A stretch of 64,000 nt of DNA from Thalassococcus_A lentus (GTDB taxonomy: Bacteria; Pseudomonadota; Alphaproteobacteria; Rhodobacterales; Rhodobacteraceae): the NCBI RefSeq assembly GCF_028023555.1, contig NZ_JAQIOY010000008.1, positions 104,749-168,748 of the forward strand, read 5' to 3'. Below are positions 9,051 through 17,111 of this stretch, piece by piece. Each line of letters starts with the position of its first letter. Within the stretch, counting starts at the first letter, position 1. The position numbers were made by a program, and so were the translations under genes. Under the pieces are notes generated by a model. It had not been told where the DNA came from. It ran no database searches and was given only the letters and a program-made list of their open reading frames with translations.

Positions 9051-9758
9051 TCAGCTAAGCCAACGGCGCATTGCCCGTTCGAAAACGCCGCCAAAAAAGG
9101 CCAGAAGATCCGTGCCCTGTTGGGCTGTGAACTGATGGGGGTCCTCGGACCCCATCACCAGCAAGCCGGGCTGACGGCCTGGGCCGAAGTCAAGTTTCAG
9201 ACATGCTTCGGATTTGATCCATTCCGCCTTGTCGCCATAGATGCGGGGATCGCCAATCTGAAGCTGGCGCAGTGTAACCGGTCGCATAGGCGCTTCGCGT
9301 CCATCGTTGATATAGCTGTCCACGAAACCCGGTTCAGCCACCGACAGCACATCGCCCAGTTTTTTGACAGCCGGGTCCTCGTCATTGGAGGACGACTCCA
9401 AAACCAGTTTGATTACGTCGACCCGCAAGACCTGCGCTACGTCTCCACCCAGATCGCGCAGAAAGTACTCGAACTCGACTGGGTCGAGCATACGCAGAAT
9501 TGCGCGATGGATCTGATTGGTGCCGGCCAGGTTTTCATAGGCTGCGGCGATCACGGATCGATGCGTGTCTTCGAGCCGGTCAAGCCGGGCTTCCAGCCGC
9601 TCCATGGCAATGCCGCGCAGATCAACGATGTTGCCGCCCATTGAGCGTTCGTTGGCTGCAATGAGGGCCTGCATCAGATCCTTGTCGTCCAGAATCATGT
9701 CAGGGCGCGAAATAATGGTTTCGCGGAGGGAATCCTCGATTCTCTGGGTATTGGTCAT
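9051..9758 (-). CDS. DUF484 family protein
   Basis: A 235-residue cytosolic protein of the DUF484 family, which is often encoded beside xerC and has a GAF-like fold; its role is not established. Visible features are the N-terminal helix LRETIISRPDMILDDKDLMQAL, the IVDLRGIAMERLEARLDRLE coiled region (about residues 43-62), and the C-terminal GLLVMGSEDPHQF block that closes with FFGGVFERAMRRWL. Starting at the ATG at 9758 gives MTNTQRIEDSLRE; a 19-residue upstream extension looks non-coding. It is the upstream partner of xerC. Confidence 0.85.
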   Translation of the reverse strand: MTNTQRIEDSLRETIISRPDMILDDKDLMQALIAANERSMGGNIVDLRGIAMERLEARLDRLEDTHRSVIAAAYENLAGTNQIHRAILRMLDPVEFEYFLRDLGGDVAQVLRVDVIKLVLESSSNDEDPAVKKLGDVLSVAEPGFVDSYINDGREAPMRPVTLRQLQIGDPRIYGDKAEWIKSEACLKLDFGPGRQPGLLVMGSEDPHQFTAQQGTDLLAFFGGVFERAMRRWLS

Positions 9759-9914
9759 GGTGGTCCCGGACTGCTCAGAATGGCCGCACGTTTGGCGGTC
9801 TGTGTTTTGTTGCACCCTGTTTGCCCGCTGGCGCCTTTGGCTGTCAAGGATTTCCGCCCTTCAGGCCTGAACCAATGCCTGCTGGATTCAGTTATGCATC
9901 ACTGCGGGAAAACT

Positions 9915-9928
9915 CTGATGTGCATCAA
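9915..9928. promoter_or_regulatory. FNR/FnrL-type box upstream of uspA
   Basis: CTGATGTGCATCAA matches the FNR consensus TTGAT-N4-ATCAA at 9 of 10 fixed positions. It is centred about 65 nt before the uspA ATG, a normal place for an activator site. In Rhodobacterales FnrL acts under low oxygen. It probably drives uspA and perhaps the following hemerythrin-like and zinc-ribbon genes. Confidence 0.75.
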
Positions 9929-9985
9929 AGCGGGGTGCTGAAAGAACGGCGACAATGGAGGTGTAAATCAAGGAGGAGAACGATC

Positions 9986-10399
9986 ATGTATAGTGAAATT
10001 CTGGTTCCAGTGGCGTTTGATGAAGACGCAGACGCAAAGATCAAGGCGGCCTTGGATGCAGCGCGGGCGCTTGCTGCAGAGGATGCACGGATCACGGTCA
10101 TGCACGTCATCGAGCAGATTCCCGGCTACGCCGTTAGTTATCTTCCCAAAGACTATATCGCAGAGTCCCGCGCAGCGGTTCTGAGCGAATTGGAAGGATT
10201 GGCCGCCACGATTCCCGGCGCGCGTGCCTGCGTCGTTGACGGGCATTCCGGTCGGACGATTTTGGACTACGCACAAGAGAACGGAAACGATCTGATTGTG
10301 ATCGCGTCGCATCGTCCGGGCATGCAGGATTTGCTTTTGGGTTCGACGGCAAGCCAAGTGGTCCGGCACGCGGCCTGTTCGGTGCACGTCATTCGTTGA
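9986..10399 (+). CDS. uspA: Universal stress protein, UspA family
   Basis: Small cytosolic ATP-binding stress protein (137 residues, one Usp domain). MYSEILVPVAFDED forms the first strand and phosphate loop. The C-terminal nucleotide motif is seen in IVIASHRPGMQDLLLGSTA, which fits the G-2x-G-9x-G(S/T) pattern loosely, and SCSVHVIR-like HAACSVHVIR ends the fold. The SD AGGAGGAG (9971-9978) makes the ATG at 9986 certain; the longer frame upstream is not coding. An FNR-type box upstream suggests expression at low oxygen. Confidence 0.92.
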   Translation: MYSEILVPVAFDEDADAKIKAALDAARALAAEDARITVMHVIEQIPGYAVSYLPKDYIAESRAAVLSELEGLAATIPGARACVVDGHSGRTILDYAQENGNDLIVIASHRPGMQDLLLGSTASQVVRHAACSVHVIR

Positions 10400-10458
10400 G
10401 TTCTGCACATTGACTTTGGGATCGTGTTGACCCACCTGCCCATTCAGGAGGGGCCGAC

Positions 10459-11028
10459 ATGACCCAAAGCCAAAAGGATCCGGCTGCGCTTGCGCTGGCG
10501 ACACGACAGGGATTGCCGGATGCATTGCGGATTTTGTTGGAAAGCTACCCGCGCGACAGCTGGGAAAATCACTCGAACTTTGCCGGGTTGGTAGCGTTCT
10601 GGCTTGACCGGCACGTCATGTTCCGCCGCCTGACAGACACCCTGCGCAGCGACGCAGAAGCAGCAGTGGACAAAAGGCTGGACCCACAAACGCATTTTTC
10701 GCGGTTGTCACGTTTTGGCGGTATGCTCGTGTCGCAACTGCACGGACATCACCAGATCGAAGACGCGCACTACTTTCCCGTTCTGGCAAGGCGAGAACAG
10801 ACCTTAGACCGGGGGTTTAAAATTCTCGATCAGGACCACCATGCGATGGATGGATTGCTGAACCGGTTCACCGAAAGCGCAAACGCGGTTTTGCAGGGCA
10901 CCGGAGAGGCGGGCGCTTTCCATAGTGAACTGTTGTCGTTCCAATCTCTCTTGCATCGGCATCTGGAAGACGAAGAAGACCTGATTGTCCCGGTGATCTT
11001 GAAGCATGGACCCGACAACCTGCACTAG
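10459..11028 (+). CDS. Hemerythrin-like (HHE) protein
   Basis: A 189-residue cytosolic four-helix protein of the hemerythrin HHE cation-binding family, which binds a di-iron centre for O2, NO or redox sensing or iron repair. Candidate ligands are in LDRHVMF (near residue 50), SQLHGHHQIEDAHYFPVL (near 95), ILDQDHHAMDGLL (near 125) and LLHRHLEDEEDLIVPVI (near 165). A good SD (CAGGAGGGG) precedes the ATG. It lies 59 nt after uspA in the same direction, behind the FNR-type box, so a role in low-oxygen or nitrosative conditions is plausible but inferred. Confidence 0.85.
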   Translation: MTQSQKDPAALALATRQGLPDALRILLESYPRDSWENHSNFAGLVAFWLDRHVMFRRLTDTLRSDAEAAVDKRLDPQTHFSRLSRFGGMLVSQLHGHHQIEDAHYFPVLARREQTLDRGFKILDQDHHAMDGLLNRFTESANAVLQGTGEAGAFHSELLSFQSLLHRHLEDEEDLIVPVILKHGPDNLH

Positions 11029-11133
11029 GGCAGCTTACAAATCCCGCAAAAGGTGCGAAAACCAGTGCCCAAGGGGCTGCGATCTTCGGTCGAGCACCTA
11101 TCTAATGAGTGAAACCAAAAGGAGTTGAGCCAG

Positions 11134-11394
11134 ATGAAATGCCCTGTAGATGGCACGCCGCTCGTAATTGCTGACAGATCCGGTGTTGAAATTGATTATT
11201 GCCCGACGTGCCGCGGTGTTTGGCTAGACCGGGGTGAGTTGGACAAGATCATAGAGCGGGCAGGCTCCTATGCGGAACAGCCACAGGCCCGAGACCCAAG
11301 AGGTCGGGCAGACTACGATGACGAGGATCGTGGAAGACGCGGAAAGAAAAAAGGCGGCTTCTTGGACGTGCTCGACGATATCTTTGATTTCTAA
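11134..11394 (+). CDS. TFIIB-type zinc-ribbon protein
   Basis: An 86-residue cytosolic protein with one zinc ribbon at the N-terminus: CPVD at residues 3-6 and CPTC about 20 residues later, then the family block GVWLDRGELDKI. The rest is a charged, low-complexity linker (RGRADYDDEDRGRRGKKKGG) and a short C-terminal tail FLDVLDDIFDF that may be a docking peptide. AAGGAG at 11119-11124 supports the ATG at 11134 rather than the TTG at 11125. It follows the hemerythrin gene by 105 nt. Molecular role unknown. Confidence 0.85.
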   Translation: MKCPVDGTPLVIADRSGVEIDYCPTCRGVWLDRGELDKIIERAGSYAEQPQARDPRGRADYDDEDRGRRGKKKGGFLDVLDDIFDF

Positions 11395-11407
11395 AGTCGG
11401 GTGTCGG

Positions 11408-11482
11408 TCAGATGAACGGCACAAACGGTACGCCGCATCCAGTCAGAGCGGTCAGTGCCAGGATCATTGCAATCAGTCGCAT
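11408..11482 (-). CDS. Very small lipoprotein (24 residues)
   Basis: A 25-codon frame that reads MRLIAMILALTALTGCG and ends VPFVPFI. It has a start-methionine, one basic residue, a hydrophobic stretch and a lipobox LTGC, so the mature lipopeptide would be only about nine residues. AAGGA lies 7 nt before the ATG on the minus strand. Size and layout recall entericidin-like and other tiny lipoproteins common in this group. It is convergent with the zinc-ribbon gene, 13 nt beyond its stop. Confidence 0.65.
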   Translation of the reverse strand: MRLIAMILALTALTGCGVPFVPFI

Positions 11483-11550
11483 CTCTAGGTCCTTACTCGT
11501 TACATCTCGTCTCTAGCGCATTTTCAGAGCAACCCTAATCCCCGGCGCGG

Positions 11551-11961
11551 TCATGCCAGTGGCTGGACTTCGCATTGGCGAAATTCTGCGACCACTGGGG
11601 CCGCGCCTTCGAGATCGATTGCGACCGACGTGGCCCCAACACTTGCGGTGGCAGTGGCGTTGAGCTGCAGGCCGTTCAGAACATTTCCAAAGCCGGTGTC
11701 TTCAACGGTTAATCTGGTTCCTTCGACGCGATGCCGGGTTGTAGAAATGGTCAGTCCATTTGGCCCCTCGAAGCGCATGGAAAACACTTCAGCCTCCTCC
11801 CAGCCTTCTGGGCGGGTCAGATGGATTGCATAGATTGTGCCGTCAAAGGTGACTTCGACCTTTGGTTCGGCGTCATGGCGTATTGTGCAAATTGGCGTCG
11901 GTGTGAATTCCCATGCAGTCAATGGGGTCGCAAGGCAGCTTAGCAAAATGAAATAGCGCAT
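11551..11961 (-). CDS. Secreted protein of unknown function
   Basis: A 136-residue protein with an N-terminal signal peptide (MRYFILLSCLATPLTA, cleavage near residue 16) and a beta-rich mature part. Two cysteines, in TPTPICTIRHD near the N-terminus and EFRQCEV near the C-terminus, could form a disulfide. I do not recognise a domain. It is the last of three minus-strand genes (uvrB, a second secreted protein, this one) and probably acts in the periplasm. Confidence 0.7.
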   Translation of the reverse strand: MRYFILLSCLATPLTAWEFTPTPICTIRHDAEPKVEVTFDGTIYAIHLTRPEGWEEAEVFSMRFEGPNGLTISTTRHRVEGTRLTVEDTGFGNVLNGLQLNATATASVGATSVAIDLEGAAPVVAEFRQCEVQPLA

Positions 11962-11998
11962 GGGCGAAACCTAGTGTCACCGCGCGCTATGTCGAGAT

Positions 11999-12427
11999 TC
12001 AATTGCTGCAAATCTCTGACAGAACGGGTTGCCAGATCGGACAAAAGCCATCCCAAGAATACCAGACATCTGTTGCGCCAATGGCATGATGCGTCGCGAC
12101 CCAGACGTCGCCCGATTTTTGAAGCAAGGCCTGAATGCTTGCGCCGTCGCTCATCTCTGGATCGAACTCGCCTCTTTGGTATGCGGGCGTTGCATACAGA
12201 TCGATTGCGCCGCCACCGGGTCGCTGCGCCGTCACGCTGGCAAAACCGACATTTCCCGATACACGCAAATCGGACACAACGAATTGAACCGGCGCCCCCA
12301 AGGCCCATTCAATATGTGGGCGAATAGCGCTGAGCATATCGCTGCGCGTTTGGCTGCCGCGCGCAGGTTCATCCCATGCGTGGACAGGGGCAGCAAACAA
12401 ACAAAGAGTGATCAGCAGGGCGCGCAT
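11999..12427 (-). CDS. Secreted protein of unknown function
   Basis: A 142-residue protein with a clear signal peptide (MRALLITLCLFAAPVHA, cleavage near residue 17). The mature part is mixed alpha/beta: FVVSDLRVSGNVGFASVTAQRPGG, then a helix with SIQALLQKSGDVWVATHHAIGATDVWY, and two cysteines at the C-terminus (GFCPIW, SEICSN). The VSDLRVSGNVGFASVTAQRPGG pattern looks like a small NTF2-like or cystatin-like sheet, but no family is assigned. It lies 37 nt upstream of the next secreted protein and about 100 nt after uvrB, all on the minus strand. Confidence 0.7.
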   Translation of the reverse strand: MRALLITLCLFAAPVHAWDEPARGSQTRSDMLSAIRPHIEWALGAPVQFVVSDLRVSGNVGFASVTAQRPGGGAIDLYATPAYQRGEFDPEMSDGASIQALLQKSGDVWVATHHAIGATDVWYSWDGFCPIWQPVLSEICSN

Positions 12428-12530
12428 GGGTTTTCCTTTCGGTTAGTCACCAACAGGATGCGCAGCCAAGGCGCAGTTGCCAAGCCAGCTATTCATGACC
12501 TTTTGCAGCATTGATGAATAGGGCCGCAGA

Positions 12531-14729
12531 TCAGCGTCCGCGCCGTTTTACGTTGCCGCCCCTTTGACCGGGACGCCCACCGGTAGAGCGGCCTTTTGCT
12601 TTGACCGCTTCATCCGATGCCTTCTGCACGGCCTGCTGACGCGCCAAAGGATCATCTGCAACGGCCATGTCTACAGCTTCGAGACGTTTGACTTCGTCGC
12701 GCAGGCGCGCCGCTTCTTCGAACTCAAGGTTTTCAGCGGCTTTGCGCATATCTGCACGCAGTCCATCCAACACCGCCTGAAGGTTCGAGCCGGCCATCTT
12801 GTCGTCGATCTTTGCGGTGACGCGGTTCATGTCCACGTCGCCCTGATACAGACCGGCAAGAATATCCTCGACGTTCTTTTTGACAGTTTCCGGCGTGATC
12901 CCGTGTTCTTCGTTGTAGGCGATCTGTTTGACACGGCGGCGGTTGGTTTCGTTCAGAGCGCGTTCCATCGAGCCGGTGACACGATCAGCGTACATTATTA
13001 CCCTGCCGTCAGCGTTTCGCGCCGCACGTCCAATGGTCTGAACCAACGAGGTCTCGGACCGCAGGAACCCTTCTTTGTCAGCGTCCAGAATGGCCACCAG
13101 ACCGCATTCCGGAATATCGAGACCTTCCCGCAAGAGGTTAATGCCGATCAGCACATCGAAAGCACCCAGACGCAAATCGCGCAGGATTTCGATGCGTTCT
13201 ATCGTGTCGATATCCGAGTGCATGTAGCGGACCTTGATGCCCTGTTCATGCATGTACTCGGTCAAATCCTCGGCCATGCGTTTGGTCAGCGTGGTGCAGA
13301 GCGTTCTGTATCCATCGGCCGTCACACGGCGTACTTCGTCCAAAAGATCGTCTACCTGCATATCGACTGGACGGATTTCCACCTCGGGATCCAGCAAACC
13401 CGTCGGGCGGATCACCTGTTCGGTGAAAACGCCGCCGGATTGTTCCATTTCCCACGATGCAGGCGTGGCCGAAACAAACACTGACTGCGGCCGCATGGCA
13501 TCCCATTCCTCGAATTTGAGGGGGCGGTTGTCCATACACGAGGGCAGGCGAAAGCCATGCTCAGCCAAAGTGAATTTGCGTCGATAGTCACCTTTGTACA
13601 TAGCGCCGATCTGTGGAACCGAGACGTGGGATTCATCGGCAAAAACGATTGCGTTGTCGGGGATGAATTCGAACAGGGTAGGGGGCGGCTCTCCCGGGGC
13701 GCGGCCGGTCAGGTAGCGTGAATAGTTTTCAATCCCGTTGCACACACCGGTTGCTTCCAGCATCTCAATGTCGAAATTGGTTCGCTGCTCGAGCCGTTGC
13801 GCTTCCAGCAGCTTTCCATCTCCGACTAGCTGGTCCAGCCGCGTCCGCAATTCCTTTTTGATCTCGATAACGGCCTGATTCATCGTGGGCTTTGGCGTGA
13901 CGTAGTGCGAATTGGCGTAAACCCTGATGCGTTCAAAAGTTCCGGTTTTCTCACCGGTCAAGGGATCGAATTCGGTGATGCTCTCCAGTTCTTCGCCAAA
14001 AAACGAAAGCTTCCACGCGCGATCCTCTAGGTGGGCCGGGAAAATCTCCAGGCTGTCACCGCGAACCCGGAATGACCCCCGTTGAAAGGCTTGATCGTTT
14101 CGGCGGTACTGTTGGGCAACCAGATCGGCCATGACCTTGCGCTGGTCGTATTCCTTGCCGACGTGCAGATCCTGAGTCATGGCGCCGTAAGTTTCGACGG
14201 ATCCGATACCGTAAATACATGATACCGACGCAACGATAATCACATCGTCCCGTTCCAGCAGCGCCCGCGTGGCCGAATGGCGCATCCGGTCGATTTGCTC
14301 GTTAATCTGGCTTTCTTTTTCGATGTAGGTGTCGCTGCGCGGGACATAGGCTTCGGGCTGGTAGTAGTCATAGTAGCTGACAAAATACTCGACCGCGTTG
14401 TCTGGGAAGAACCCTTTGAATTCACCATAAAGCTGGGCTGCCAGTGTCTTGTTTGGGGCCAGAATGATGGCTGGGCGTTGGGTTTGCTCAATGACCTTGG
14501 CCATCGTAAAGGTTTTGCCCGTACCTGTTGCGCCCAGCAAAACCAGATTCTGCTCGCCGTCCATCACGCCGCTAGTCAATTCTTTGATTGCTGTCGGCTG
14601 ATCACCGGCAGGCGAAAATTCGGTTTGCATGACAAAGCGTTTGCCGCCTTCCAGCTTTTCGCGCACGGCAACGTCTGGCGCTGCGGCGTGCAGCACAACG
14701 TCTGATTTGTCTGAGTGGGCGTAGGGCAT
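12531..14729 (-). CDS. uvrB: UvrABC system protein B
   Basis: DNA damage-recognition helicase of nucleotide excision repair, acting with UvrA and UvrC. The 732-residue protein has Walker A GATGTGKTFTMAK, the beta-hairpin region YYDYYQPEAYVP, DEAD-like FADESHV, helicase motif VI QTIGRAARN, and the C-terminal UVR motif (NLEFEEAARLRDEVKRLE), then a basic tail rich in Arg/Gly. The start at the ATG at 14729 gives MPYAHSDKSD; nine upstream in-frame codons start with a non-ATG and are unlikely. The N-terminal 40 residues before MQTEFSPAGDQP are a group-specific extension. Confidence 0.96.
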   Translation of the reverse strand: MPYAHSDKSDVVLHAAAPDVAVREKLEGGKRFVMQTEFSPAGDQPTAIKELTSGVMDGEQNLVLLGATGTGKTFTMAKVIEQTQRPAIILAPNKTLAAQLYGEFKGFFPDNAVEYFVSYYDYYQPEAYVPRSDTYIEKESQINEQIDRMRHSATRALLERDDVIIVASVSCIYGIGSVETYGAMTQDLHVGKEYDQRKVMADLVAQQYRRNDQAFQRGSFRVRGDSLEIFPAHLEDRAWKLSFFGEELESITEFDPLTGEKTGTFERIRVYANSHYVTPKPTMNQAVIEIKKELRTRLDQLVGDGKLLEAQRLEQRTNFDIEMLEATGVCNGIENYSRYLTGRAPGEPPPTLFEFIPDNAIVFADESHVSVPQIGAMYKGDYRRKFTLAEHGFRLPSCMDNRPLKFEEWDAMRPQSVFVSATPASWEMEQSGGVFTEQVIRPTGLLDPEVEIRPVDMQVDDLLDEVRRVTADGYRTLCTTLTKRMAEDLTEYMHEQGIKVRYMHSDIDTIERIEILRDLRLGAFDVLIGINLLREGLDIPECGLVAILDADKEGFLRSETSLVQTIGRAARNADGRVIMYADRVTGSMERALNETNRRRVKQIAYNEEHGITPETVKKNVEDILAGLYQGDVDMNRVTAKIDDKMAGSNLQAVLDGLRADMRKAAENLEFEEAARLRDEVKRLEAVDMAVADDPLARQQAVQKASDEAVKAKGRSTGGRPGQRGGNVKRRGR

Positions 14730-14940
14730 GGCTAACCTTTGTGTGGAACAAAACAAGAATTGTATGCCGGGCGGAAAGTTTCAAGGGCGGTTCGCACACG
14801 GCCTGACCAAGTACTGATCAAGAAAACGCTTCGGAAAAGAGCATTCGCGAGATAGCTTTTCTGGGCAAGCGGGCAATCGGTAACGTTTCCGGGGCCGCAC
14901 ACACCTACCCCTCGCTCCCCGCGGTTCAGGAGGTGCACTG

Positions 14941-15123
14941 ATGCCCGCTTGTGCATCACTTGTCCAATTGCTTCGAATGATCGCGTTACACGGTCTTGCC
15001 CTGCCTTGGCAAATCTTCGATAACGCGAGCAGCAAAGGAGTCGATCATGCGTGCACGCATCTATCAGCCTGCCAAAACGGCAATGTCATCCGGACAGGGA
15101 AAGACCAAGTTCTGGATGCTTGA
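14941..15123 (+). CDS. Possible small ORF overlapping the NDUFS4-like gene
   Basis: AGGAGGT (14928-14934) sits 6 nt before this ATG, an almost perfect ribosome-binding site, and the frame runs 60 codons (MPACASLVQLLRMIALHGLALPW...). It overlaps the start of the NDUFS4-like gene in another frame, and its second half is simply a shadow of that gene. It could be a real short peptide or a leader that couples translation; I cannot decide from sequence alone. Confidence 0.25.
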   Translation: MPACASLVQLLRMIALHGLALPWQIFDNASSKGVDHACTHLSACQNGNVIRTGKDQVLDA

Positions 15124-15358
15124 ATTTGCGCCGTCCAGCCCGCGTGCTGTTGACCCGCTGATGGGATGGACATCGTCCAGTGATACGCAGACACAGGTGC
15201 GGCTGAAGTTCGACAGCAAAGAGGCTGCGCTGGCCTATGCTCGTGAGAATGGGATCGAAGCGGACGTCTTCGAACCCAAGAAGCGCAAATCCAACATTCG
15301 CCCGCGCGGCTACGCCGAAAATTTCGCAGTAGACCGCAAAGGCGCTTGGACTCACTAA
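15047..15358 (+). CDS. NDUFS4-like complex I accessory protein
   Basis: A 103-residue homologue of the 18-kDa (NDUFS4) accessory subunit of NADH:ubiquinone oxidoreductase, found in alphaproteobacteria and mitochondria. The family blocks are ARIYQPAKTAMSSGQGKTKFW at the N-terminus, DPLMGWTSSSDTQTQVRLKF, and the closing NIRPRGYAENFAVDRKGAWTH. It acts at the peripheral arm of complex I. AAAGGAG at 15034-15040 supports the ATG at 15047. It stands apart from the nuo genes and is followed within 5 nt by a GNAT gene. Confidence 0.92.
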   Translation: MRARIYQPAKTAMSSGQGKTKFWMLEFAPSSPRAVDPLMGWTSSSDTQTQVRLKFDSKEAALAYARENGIEADVFEPKKRKSNIRPRGYAENFAVDRKGAWTH

Positions 15359-15362
15359 TTCA

Positions 15363-15821
15363 ATGCGCGTCGAGCGCGTCAACAATGCGGATCCTCAGGT
15401 AGAGGCGCTGCTCGAAGCACATCATGCCTTGATGCGCGCAACCTCACCCGAGGAAAGCTGCCACGTCATGACAGCCGATGCCTTGCGGCAGAGCGGCGCT
15501 CAGGTGTTTGCCCTTCGGGACGACACAAAAGGTGTGACAGCTGTCGGTGCTTTGAAACCGTTTGGCACAGACAGCGTGGAGCTGAAGTCCATGCACACCG
15601 CCGGGGCGCTGCGCGGACAGGGCCTGGGGCGCATGCTATTGTCTGCTTTGCTTGAAACAGCGCGGCAACAAGGCGCCAAGGCAGCCTATCTGGAAACCGG
15701 GACAGCGGATGATTTCGCAGCCGCAAGGGCCCTGTACCAAGGCGCTGGGTTTTCGGAATGCCCCCCGTTCGGCGACTATACATTGGACCCGCTCAGCGTT
15801 TTCATGCACCGGGCGCTCTGA
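15363..15821 (+). CDS. GNAT family N-acetyltransferase
   Basis: A 152-residue cytosolic acetyltransferase with one GNAT fold. The acetyl-CoA-binding P-loop RGQGLGRMLLSALLE lies near residues 85-100, after the strand VELKSMHTAGALRG, and the C-terminal AARALYQGAGFSECPPFGDY is the usual motif B region. The YD-(S/L)xxM ending (LDPLSVFMHRAL) is common in the PhnO/ElaA-like GNAT branch. It starts 5 nt after the NDUFS4-like gene and may share its transcript. Substrate unknown. Confidence 0.85.
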   Translation: MRVERVNNADPQVEALLEAHHALMRATSPEESCHVMTADALRQSGAQVFALRDDTKGVTAVGALKPFGTDSVELKSMHTAGALRGQGLGRMLLSALLETARQQGAKAAYLETGTADDFAAARALYQGAGFSECPPFGDYTLDPLSVFMHRAL

Positions 15822-15865
15822 ACGCTTGTCATGATCGCCTAAACACGTCAAAACCCCGGCATAGC

Positions 15866-15942
15866 GGTCCCTTAGCTCAACTGGATAGAGCAGCTGACTT
15901 CTAATCAGCAGGTTGAGGGTTCGAGTCCTTCAGGGATCGCCA
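15866..15942 (+). tRNA. tRNA-Arg(TCT)
   Basis: A complete 77-nt cloverleaf. The acceptor GGTCCCT pairs with AGGGATC, followed by discriminator G and an encoded CCA. The anticodon stem GCTGA/TCAGC carries loop CTTCTAA, so the anticodon is TCT (reads AGA). The T arm is GAGGG-TTCGAGT-CCTTC. It has no integrase or duplicated 3' end nearby. Confidence 0.97.
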
Positions 15943-16175
15943 TACCTCCAGAAACGACAGCAGTATGAACAGCCCGGAACCGACCTTGGACACGTGGACC
16001 GGATGTTGCGGTCGCAGCCTGAATGGCCGCTGTTCGCTGCACTTGTGTATATTGTTGACATCAGGCGGTAGGGCTTAACTTTCCTTATGATGCCGGCGGG
16101 GTGCTCAAGAAAATGTGTCAAAGCTGGCATGCTGTTGGATGGTTAGCCTTCGCAATATTTCTGTCCGATAAGCGC

Positions 16176-17060
16176 TCAGATCCGATCAAGCTTCCAGTCA
16201 GCGAAAAGGCACGACTGCTCTGAGAATGGCCGCGTGTCATGACCGGCGAACAGACCATCTTTGGTCACAAGCACGGTTTTCCAGCCTCGTGCTGCGGCTC
16301 CGAGAATATCGGTATGCAGTGTATCACCGCACATCGCGATACGGCTTGCTTTAATGGACGGTAGCGTCGCTTCGATCAGGTCGTAAACCTCGGGAAAAGG
16401 TTTTCCGAAAAATTGGACATGGTCAGGGAACAGGTCAGCCAACTGATGGCCGAAGTACCCGGGCTCGACAGAAAACCCGTCGTCGCGAGGAGCAGCCAAA
16501 TCCGGGTTTCCAATAAGCACAGTGCGCGGGCGTTTCTTCATTGCCGTCATCAACATGTCTTGCCGCGCCATGGTCCAGTCCGCTGTCGACAGAAACAGGA
16601 ACTGATCAACATCATCGTAGTCGGCGGGGTTGTCACTCAGTCGCGTAATTTGATTGGGAATATCGGCCAACGGATCGACATCGGCCGTGATGACGCCCCA
16701 CTGACCATCACCGAGATGCTGCAATGTCGCCTCACGACTGGTGATGATTTCTTCATCCTTCACACGCAGGCCAAGCCGCTTGAATTTAGCGATGGCACCG
16801 TGCCGGTCGTAGCTGGCGGCATTGGTTAGGATACGAATTTCGCATCCATGATCGCGGAGTTGGTCCAGCCGTTCGTCTGCGCCAGGGATCATGGTCTCGC
16901 CTACGTTCAATACGCCGAAGGCATCGAAGACAAAGGCGTCAATCTCATCGGCGACGTCCAGAAGTGAATGGATTTCGAGCGATGCAGTGCGTGGGGTTAT
17001 TTGCGGAAACCGCGCCCGGACTTCTTGGTAGCGATCGAAAATCGACTGCGTTGTCTGCAT
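16176..17060 (-). CDS. HAD-IIA family phosphatase
   Basis: A 294-residue cytosolic HAD hydrolase of the NagD-like class IIA type (TIGR01459-like). Motif I is VFDAFGVLNVG with nucleophile D46; the usual D+2 acid is F48, as other members of this branch also deviate there. Motif II is ILTNAAS, and motifs III-IV are GKPFPEVYDL and MCGDTLHTDILGAAARGWKTVLV. The gene is divergent from a DeoR regulator and a Ugp-type transporter, which suggests it removes phosphate from a sugar or glycerol phosphate released in that pathway. The intergenic region with candidate operators probably controls both sides. Confidence 0.82.
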   Translation of the reverse strand: MQTTQSIFDRYQEVRARFPQITPRTASLEIHSLLDVADEIDAFVFDAFGVLNVGETMIPGADERLDQLRDHGCEIRILTNAASYDRHGAIAKFKRLGLRVKDEEIITSREATLQHLGDGQWGVITADVDPLADIPNQITRLSDNPADYDDVDQFLFLSTADWTMARQDMLMTAMKKRPRTVLIGNPDLAAPRDDGFSVEPGYFGHQLADLFPDHVQFFGKPFPEVYDLIEATLPSIKASRIAMCGDTLHTDILGAAARGWKTVLVTKDGLFAGHDTRPFSEQSCLFADWKLDRI

Positions 17061-17111
17061 CTGGCTTTACCCCGTTTTCAAGTCGCATCTTTGGAAGCAG
17101 CCTAGGTGCAG

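Noticed and set aside
15866..15942. tRNA-Arg as a genomic island attachment site
   Set aside because: No integrase lies nearby, no repeat of the tRNA 3' end is visible, and XerC at 8 kb is a housekeeping recombinase.
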